This document shows, piece after piece, positions 58,836 through 64,000 of a stretch of DNA of 64,000 nt. Source of the stretch: Paracoccus seriniphilus (GTDB taxonomy: Bacteria > Pseudomonadota > Alphaproteobacteria > Rhodobacterales > Rhodobacteraceae). The notes beneath the pieces are model-generated. The model had not been told where the DNA came from. It ran no database searches and was given only the letters and a program-made list of their open reading frames with translations. Each line of letters opens with the position of its first letter. Position 1 is the first letter of the stretch. Position numbers and translations under genes: made by a program. The DNA is taken from the NCBI RefSeq assembly GCF_028553745.1, contig NZ_CP067129.1, positions 1,532,501-1,596,500 on the forward strand. Reading direction: 5' to 3'.

Positions 58836-60656
58836 TCAGCCGCCGCTCTTTTCCTCGAGCAGCAGCCATTCCTCTTCGGCGGCTTCCAGCGCGGCCTGAC
58901 GTTCGGCCATCGCCTCGGTCGCCTTCTCGAACTTCTTCGGCGCAGTCCGGTAAAGTTCGGGATCGGCCAGAAATTCGGCCAGCTTGGCAATTTCGGCCTC
59001 AAGCCGTTCAATCACCGCGGGCAGTTCCTCAAGTCGGTGCTTTTCCGTGAAGCTCAATCCGGATTTTGCGGGCTTGTTGCGGACGGCCGCGACAGGTTCT
59101 GCCTTTCTCGCCGTCGTTGCCGATGCCTGGCCGGCATCTTCACGGTCCGCTCGCCGCTGGCTGCGATAATCGGTCCAGCCGCCTGCATAGGCGATCGCGC
59201 GGCCGTCCCCCTCCATGGCAATCGTGGTATCTGCGACGCGATCAATAAAGTCCCGGTCATGACTGACCAGAAGCACCGTGCCGTTATAATCGCCCAGCAA
59301 ATCCTGCAACAGATCCAGTGTTTCGACGTCCAGATCATTGGTCGGTTCGTCCATTACCAGCAGGTTGGATTGTCGCGCCATCAACCGGGCCAGCAGCAGT
59401 CGCGCCTTCTCCCCGCCCGACAGGCTCCGCACAGGGGCGCGCATCTGCGCCTCGTCAAAGAGGAAATCCTTGAGATAGCCGACAACATGCCGGGGCTGTC
59501 CGCGAACCATCACCTGATCCGCCCTGCCAGAGACGCTCATATCAGGATCACCGGTCAAGGATTCCCACAGGCTCTGATCAGGATTCAGCTTGGCACGCGC
59601 CTGATCGAAGACCGCGATCTCCAGATTGGTGCCGCGCGTGATCGTGCCTTCATCGGGTTCGACTTCGCCGATCAGCATCTTGATCAGCGTCGTCTTGCCA
59701 GCGCCATTCGGGCCCACAAAGGCCACGCGGTCCCCGCGTTGAATACGCAAGTCAAAGGGCTTCAGGATCACCCGATCGCCAAAAGCCTTCGAGATTCCCT
59801 TTGCCTCGATGACCCGTTTGCCCGATTGCGAACCGGCTTCAAGCGCAAGCGCCGCGGTTCCCTGACGCCTGATCTGTGACGAGCGTTCCTGACGCAGCGC
59901 GGCCAGCGCGCGAACACGGCCCTGATTGCGTTTGCGCCTTGCGCTGATTCCCTCGACGGCCCAACGCGCTTCGGCCTTGATCTTGCGGTCCAGCTTGTGT
60001 CTTGCATCATCCTCGGCGGCCCAGGTCGCTTCGCGCCAGTCCTCGAAAGCCTCGAAGCCCTTTTCCTGCCGACGAACCACGCCACGGTCGATCCACAGCG
60101 TCGCTCGCGTCAGCCGACGCAGGAAGGCGCGGTCATGGCTGATGATGACATAGGCCGCACGGGTCTGGCCGAGATAGTCCTCCAGCCAGCCGATCGCCTC
60201 GATGTCCAGATGGTTGGTCGGCTCGTCCAGCAACATCAGTTCCGGGGTCTGCGCCAGCAAGCGCGCGAGAGCAGCGCGGCGACGTTCGCCCCCGGACGCG
60301 GTGGCAACGGGGCGCTTGGGATCGAACTTCAGCCCTTCGGCAGCCATCTCGACCCGGTAGCCCTCGGCATCATCCAGTCCGGCCGCGGCAAATTCGCCAA
60401 GCGTTTCATAACCGGACAGATCGGGGTCCTGCTCCATATAGCCGGTATGCGCCCCCGCGTTCAGGACAACCTCTCCGCGATCGGCCTCGACCAATCCGGC
60501 CATGACCTTCATCAGGGTGGATTTGCCAGAGCCGTTGCGTCCGACCAGCGCCACCCGGTCGCCCTGCTGGACGGTCAGGGACAGGTCGTCAAATACGGGA
60601 TCGCCACCATAGGTCAGCGAAATGTCGGTCAGTTGTAAAAGGGGTGCTCTTGCCAT
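58836..60656 (-). CDS. ABC-F family ATP-binding protein (Uup-like)
   Basis: 606 residues with two nucleotide-binding domains: Walker A GRNGSGKST and GPNGAGKTT, signatures SGGERRRAALARLL and SGGEKARLLLARLM. There is no membrane domain; a charged C-terminal region ends in coiled coil (KHRLEELPAVIERLEAEIAKLAEFL). Uup-type proteins act on ribosomes or branched DNA. Divergent from the iron-binding protein gene. Confidence 0.93.
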   Translation of the reverse strand: MARAPLLQLTDISLTYGGDPVFDDLSLTVQQGDRVALVGRNGSGKSTLMKVMAGLVEADRGEVVLNAGAHTGYMEQDPDLSGYETLGEFAAAGLDDAEGYRVEMAAEGLKFDPKRPVATASGGERRRAALARLLAQTPELMLLDEPTNHLDIEAIGWLEDYLGQTRAAYVIISHDRAFLRRLTRATLWIDRGVVRRQEKGFEAFEDWREATWAAEDDARHKLDRKIKAEARWAVEGISARRKRNQGRVRALAALRQERSSQIRRQGTAALALEAGSQSGKRVIEAKGISKAFGDRVILKPFDLRIQRGDRVAFVGPNGAGKTTLIKMLIGEVEPDEGTITRGTNLEIAVFDQARAKLNPDQSLWESLTGDPDMSVSGRADQVMVRGQPRHVVGYLKDFLFDEAQMRAPVRSLSGGEKARLLLARLMARQSNLLVMDEPTNDLDVETLDLLQDLLGDYNGTVLLVSHDRDFIDRVADTTIAMEGDGRAIAYAGGWTDYRSQRRADREDAGQASATTARKAEPVAAVRNKPAKSGLSFTEKHRLEELPAVIERLEAEIAKLAEFLADPELYRTAPKKFEKATEAMAERQAALEAAEEEWLLLEEKSGG

Positions 60657-60781
60657 GTGCTGCGCCTATCCCGAGGAGTCGCGATGGTCAATCGCCCGCA
60701 TATTCCGATTCCTTTAGTCGGGTATTGACGCGCCCATGCCATGCTGCGAGAAACGCACAAATCTGACCAAAGGAGTCATCG

Positions 60782-61780
60782 ATGCGTTCCCTGATCCTTG
60801 CCGCTCTTGCTGCGACGACCGCCCTGCCCGCCCTGGCCGACGAGGTGAATATCTATTCACACCGCCAGCCCGAGTTGCTCAAGCCGCTGACCGATGCATT
60901 CACCGCAAAAACCGGGATTGCCGTCAATACGGCCTTTGTCGACAAGGGCATGGTCGAGCGCCTTCAGGCCGAAGGCGACCGCAGCCCCGCCGATCTGATC
61001 ATGACCGTTGATGTCGCCCGTCTGGGCGAGGTCAAGGAAGCCGGCGTCACCCAGCCCGTCAATGACGAGGCACTGGACGTGATCCCCGAAACGCTGCGTG
61101 ACTCGGACAATCACTGGTTCGGACTGACCACGCGCGCCCGCATCGTCTATGCCAGCAAGGATCGTGTGGCTGATGGTGAGCTGACCACCTATGAGGATCT
61201 GGCCGATCCGAAGTGGAAGGGCCGCATCTGCACCCGCCCCTTCACCCATGACTACAACGTTGCGCTGACCGCTGCCTATCTGGGCCATCACGGCGCCGAG
61301 GAAACCAAGGCCTGGCTGGAAGGCGTGAAGGCCAATCTGGCCAAACGGCCCGAGGGCAATGACCGCTCGCAGGTCAAGTCGATCTGGGCCGGCGAATGCG
61401 ACATCAGCCTGGGCAATACCTATTACATGGGCAAGATGCTGCAGGATGACGAGCAGAAGGACTGGGCGGAATCGGTGCGCATCCTGTTTCCGACCTTCGC
61501 CGATGGCGGCACCCATGTGAATGTCTCGGGTGTCGCGATGACCAAGGCCTCGCCCAATCAGGATGCCGCGCGGCAGCTGATGGATTTTCTGGTCAGCGAC
61601 GAGGCCCAGAAGATCTACGCCGAAACGAATTTCGAATTCCCGGTCTCGGACCACGTCGAACGCTCGGAACTTGTGAAAAGCTGGGGTGAGTTCACGCCCG
61701 ACAGCATGCCTCTGGCGGAAATCTCGGATCTTCGCCCGCAGGCACTGGATCTGATCGAAGAGGTGAATTTCGACGGCTGA
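60782..61780 (+). CDS. Fe(3+) ABC transporter substrate-binding protein (FbpA/AfuA-like)
   Basis: 332 residues. Signal peptide ends at ALA|DEV (about residue 19). NIYSHRQPELLKPL and the Tyr pair in LGNTYYMGKM match ferric-binding FbpA/FutA proteins; the Tyr residues ligate Fe(3+). No permease or ATPase adjoins it, and a terminator follows at once, so it is an orphan receptor here. ACCAAAGGAG precedes the ATG. Confidence 0.93.
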   Translation: MRSLILAALAATTALPALADEVNIYSHRQPELLKPLTDAFTAKTGIAVNTAFVDKGMVERLQAEGDRSPADLIMTVDVARLGEVKEAGVTQPVNDEALDVIPETLRDSDNHWFGLTTRARIVYASKDRVADGELTTYEDLADPKWKGRICTRPFTHDYNVALTAAYLGHHGAEETKAWLEGVKANLAKRPEGNDRSQVKSIWAGECDISLGNTYYMGKMLQDDEQKDWAESVRILFPTFADGGTHVNVSGVAMTKASPNQDAARQLMDFLVSDEAQKIYAETNFEFPVSDHVERSELVKSWGEFTPDSMPLAEISDLRPQALDLIEEVNFDG

Positions 61781-61806
61781 TTCCACCATCTACAGGAATA
61801 TCACAG

Positions 61807-61836
61807 GGGCGCAGGCTTTCGGCTTGCGCCCTTTTT
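61807..61836 (+). terminator. Rho-independent terminator of the iron-binding protein gene
   Basis: GGGCGCAGGC and GCTTGCGCCC (one G-U pair), loop TTTCG, followed by TTTTT, 26 nt after the stop codon. Confidence 0.88.
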
Positions 61837-61876
61837 CATCGCGTCGCACTAATACCGCAACACTCAGGAGGGCAGG

Positions 61877-62815
61877 ATGGCACGAAAGATCATCATCGAC
61901 ACAGATCCCGGACAGGATGACGCAGTTGCGATTCTGTTGGCGCTGGCCAGCCCCGAGCTGGAGCTTTTGGGCGTCACCGTGGTCGCGGGCAATGTGCCGT
62001 TGTCACGCACCGAGATGAACACCCGCAAGATTCTGGAACTGGCGCAGCGGCCCGACATTCCGGTTCACGCGGGCTGCGCCGGCCCGATGGATCGCGAACT
62101 GGTCACCGCCGAACATGTGCACGGTCAATCCGGCCTTGACGGGATCGAGCTGCCCGAACCAACCATGCCGCTGCAAGAGCAACATGGTGTCGATTTCATC
62201 ATCGACACGCTGCGCGCACAACCGGCAGACAGCGTAACTCTGGTTCCCATTGGGCCGCTGACGAATATTGCCACCGCCTTTCGCCGCGCCCCCGACATTA
62301 TCACCCGCGTGCAGCAGATCGTTCTGATGGGCGGTGCCTATTTCGAGGTCGGCAATGTCACCCCGGCCGCCGAATTCAATATCTATGTCGATCCGATTGC
62401 CGCGAAAGAGGTCTTCGCCTCTGGCGTGCCGCTTGTGGTTCTGCCCCTCGACGCCACGCATGAGGCGCTGACCTCGGCCGAATGGATCGCCGAAATGCGT
62501 GCCCTGCCGAACCGCTGCGGTCCGGCCGTTGCAAGCTGGACCGATTTCTTCGAACGATATGACAAGGAGAAATACGGCAGCAAGGGGGCGCCGCTGCATG
62601 ATCCCTGCACGATTGCCTGGCTGTTGCAGCCCGATCTGTTCACCGGGCGCCATATCAATGTCGAGATCGAAACGCAGGGAGAGTTCACCACCGGCATGAC
62701 GGTAGCCGACTGGTGGGGCGTCACCGAGCGCACACCCAATGCGCTGTTCATCCGCCATGTGGATCGGGACAGGCTGTTTGCTCTGTTGAGCGAACGGTTG
62801 GCGCGTCTGCCCTGA
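61877..62815 (+). CDS. nucleoside hydrolase
   Basis: 312 residues. The Ca-binding IUNH motif IIIDTDPGQDDA (Asp8, Asp10, Asp14, Asp15) begins the protein; LMGGAYFEVGNVTPAAEFNIYVDP and the C-terminal LHDPCTIAWLL complete the active site. It splits ribonucleosides to base and ribose. GAGGG precedes the ATG. It abuts the skp stop by one base in convergent orientation and has no purine-salvage neighbours. Confidence 0.94.
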   Translation: MARKIIIDTDPGQDDAVAILLALASPELELLGVTVVAGNVPLSRTEMNTRKILELAQRPDIPVHAGCAGPMDRELVTAEHVHGQSGLDGIELPEPTMPLQEQHGVDFIIDTLRAQPADSVTLVPIGPLTNIATAFRRAPDIITRVQQIVLMGGAYFEVGNVTPAAEFNIYVDPIAAKEVFASGVPLVVLPLDATHEALTSAEWIAEMRALPNRCGPAVASWTDFFERYDKEKYGSKGAPLHDPCTIAWLLQPDLFTGRHINVEIETQGEFTTGMTVADWWGVTERTPNALFIRHVDRDRLFALLSERLARLP

Positions 62816-63511
62816 TCAGTTGTCAGATTGCGTGGCGGCATCCGGTGTCGGCGCTTCATCGGGTCTGGACCCATCGCCGATCCGCATGTTCAGACGCTCG
62901 ATCAGATCCGTGGTGATGTCGATGGCATCCAGCGAAACAAAGACCGTGCGCCGATCCAGCACGGCAACCGCGCCGCGTTCCTGCATCACTTCACCCATGA
63001 CCTGCAGCGCCGCCTGAAAGAAGGCGGCCCTGTCGGCTTCAGCCTCGGCGTTAAGTCGCTGGACCATCTGGGCGCGCTCGCGCCGGATCGAGGTGGCACG
63101 CGCGTCAAAGGCTTCGGCAAGTTTGCGGAACTCGGCCGGGGCCAGCGCTGCCCGCTTCTGCGTCAACTCTGCCTCTTCGGCTGAAAGCTGGGCGGCGATA
63201 CGGTCGTTCTCCTCCGCGATCTCTCCGCCTTTCCGGGCAAGCTCGCGCTGCGCCCGCTGCCCCCAGGCCGAATCCTCATACAACCGCTCTTGATTGACCG
63301 TCAGGATGGGGGCATTGCCCACGGCCTTGCCCTTGGCTTCGATCGTGCGGGTGGGAAGCGCGGCATGATCTTCGGAATCCACCGTCGCTTCAGAGGTGGT
63401 CGAACCCAGATCGGACACCGCAGACGACATGTCGTCTTGCTGCGCCCAGACCGGCGACACGCCCCAAAACAGGCAGAACGCCAGTCCGGTGCATATCGTC
63501 CGGCTCTGCAT
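62816..63511 (-). CDS. OmpH/Skp-family periplasmic chaperone
   Basis: 231 residues. Signal peptide ends at VWA|QQD (about residue 23). After a linker, ILTVNQERLYEDSAWGQRAQRELARKG and a long charged coiled coil (about 85-185) match OmpH/Skp. The chaperone carries unfolded outer-membrane proteins to BamA. Its ATG overlaps the bamA stop (TGATG), so the two are coupled. Confidence 0.92.
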   Translation of the reverse strand: MQSRTICTGLAFCLFWGVSPVWAQQDDMSSAVSDLGSTTSEATVDSEDHAALPTRTIEAKGKAVGNAPILTVNQERLYEDSAWGQRAQRELARKGGEIAEENDRIAAQLSAEEAELTQKRAALAPAEFRKLAEAFDARATSIRRERAQMVQRLNAEAEADRAAFFQAALQVMGEVMQERGAVAVLDRRTVFVSLDAIDITTDLIERLNMRIGDGSRPDEAPTPDAATQSDN

Positions 63512-64000
63512 CAGAACTGGGTCGAAATGGTCAGATCGAAGTTCTGCTCTTCGTCATAATCTTCCTTGCGAACAGCCTTCGAGAAGTTGAAGCGCAGCGG
63601 ACCGATCGGCGTCGTCCAGAAGATCGAGGCACCGATTGCGGCGCGGATATGCATGTCGTCATCGACGGTCTCTCCATCCGTGCCGGTCGTGTCATCCAGC
63701 CCCCAGATAGAACCAATGTCGGCAAACAGGCCGCCGGTGATGCCATATTCCTCGGGCAGTCCCAGAGGGAATTGCGCCTCGGCACGCGCGGCCCAGAAAT
63801 ACTTGCCTCCCAGGGCATCCTCATTGTCCGCAGCCAGATCCCTCGGGCCAATGCCATTGGATTCAAATCCACGAATGCGCGAACCCGAACGGAAACGGTC
63901 GATGATCCATGTCGAGTAATCGCTATAGGCATGGACGCCGCCAGCCTCGATTTCCCCGCGGAAGGTCACATCATCGCGCCAGGCCGTGGATTCAAAGCCG
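63511..64000 (-). CDS. bamA: outer membrane protein assembly factor BamA (3' part only)
   Basis: About 162 C-terminal codons are in the window; the rest lies beyond 64000. The frame covers the end of the Omp85 barrel: the conserved loop-6 R-G-F in SRIRGFESNGIGPRD, FADIGSIWGLDD, IGASIFWTTPIGPLRFNFS and the final strand ending in Phe (beta-signal). BamA inserts outer-membrane proteins. Confidence 0.95.
   Translation of the reverse strand, partial: GFESTAWRDDVTFRGEIEAGGVHAYSDYSTWIIDRFRSGSRIRGFESNGIGPRDLAADNEDALGGKYFWAARAEAQFPLGLPEEYGITGGLFADIGSIWGLDDTTGTDGETVDDDMHIRAAIGASIFWTTPIGPLRFNFSKAVRKEDYDEEQNFDLTISTQF

Overview
The window is about 62-65% GC by eye and reads as chromosomal backbone of an alphaproteobacterium of the Rhodobacterales, most likely Paracoccus or a close relative. 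The evidence is the dnaG-rpoD pair, nrdR-ribD and ribE-ribB-ribH-nusB, trmFO-gluQRS, TTT and TAXI-TRAP transporters, MmcB, DUF883 and DUF1285 proteins, and a tRNA-His without G-1. No insertion sequence, prophage, CRISPR array or plasmid backbone was seen. The organism call is inferred from gene content, not from a database search.

Layout. 1-3.6 kb: typA, a 24-residue membrane peptide, hydroxypyruvate isomerase and DUF1285, all on the minus strand. 3.6-10.4 kb: an overlapping MoxR / DUF58 / DUF4159 / amidotransferase-like membrane protein operon. 10.4-13.8 kb: lipid A genes fabZ-lpxA-lpxI-lpxB. 13.9-17.7 kb: tRNA-Gly, a tripartite tricarboxylate transporter with a GNAT gene, and tRNA-Arg. 18-22.7 kb: ligA-recG and a 31-residue peptide. 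22.7-26.5 kb: Fe-S scaffold, hisI, gluQRS, trmFO, rplY. 26.7-29.9 kb: acyltransferase, lldD-like oxidase, lipoprotein, TetR regulator. 30-34.5 kb: dnaG, rpoD and a BLUF photoreceptor. 34.5-36.8 kb: gph, thioredoxin-like protein, bolA, grxD. 37-40.9 kb: TAXI-TRAP transporter, DUF1850 and a pseudo-receiver. 41-45 kb: holin-like and DUF883 pair, tRNA-His, mmcB, a DUF481 outer-membrane protein. 45-54.1 kb: riboflavin genes interrupted by a reversed capsule cassette (KpsS, Wza/KpsD-type, KpsC). 54.3-58.7 kb: yjbQ, rmuC, LLM oxidoreductase, GNAT, rpmA, rplU. 58.8-64 kb: an ABC-F ATPase, an orphan iron-binding protein, nucleoside hydrolase, skp/ompH and the 3' end of bamA.

How the genes fit together. 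Outer-membrane biogenesis is spread over three places: lipid A at 10-14 kb, capsule Kdo-linker synthesis and export at 48-53 kb, and BamA/Skp at the right edge. Information processing (primase, sigma-70, ligase, RecG, NusB, bL21, bL25, bL27) and Fe-S/redox upkeep (IscU-like protein, BolA, Grx4) make up much of the rest.

The most striking unexplained signal is a six-copy GATTCGCNA repeat in the 177-bp gap before rpoD. A blue-light photoreceptor gene overlaps the end of that same sigma-factor gene.
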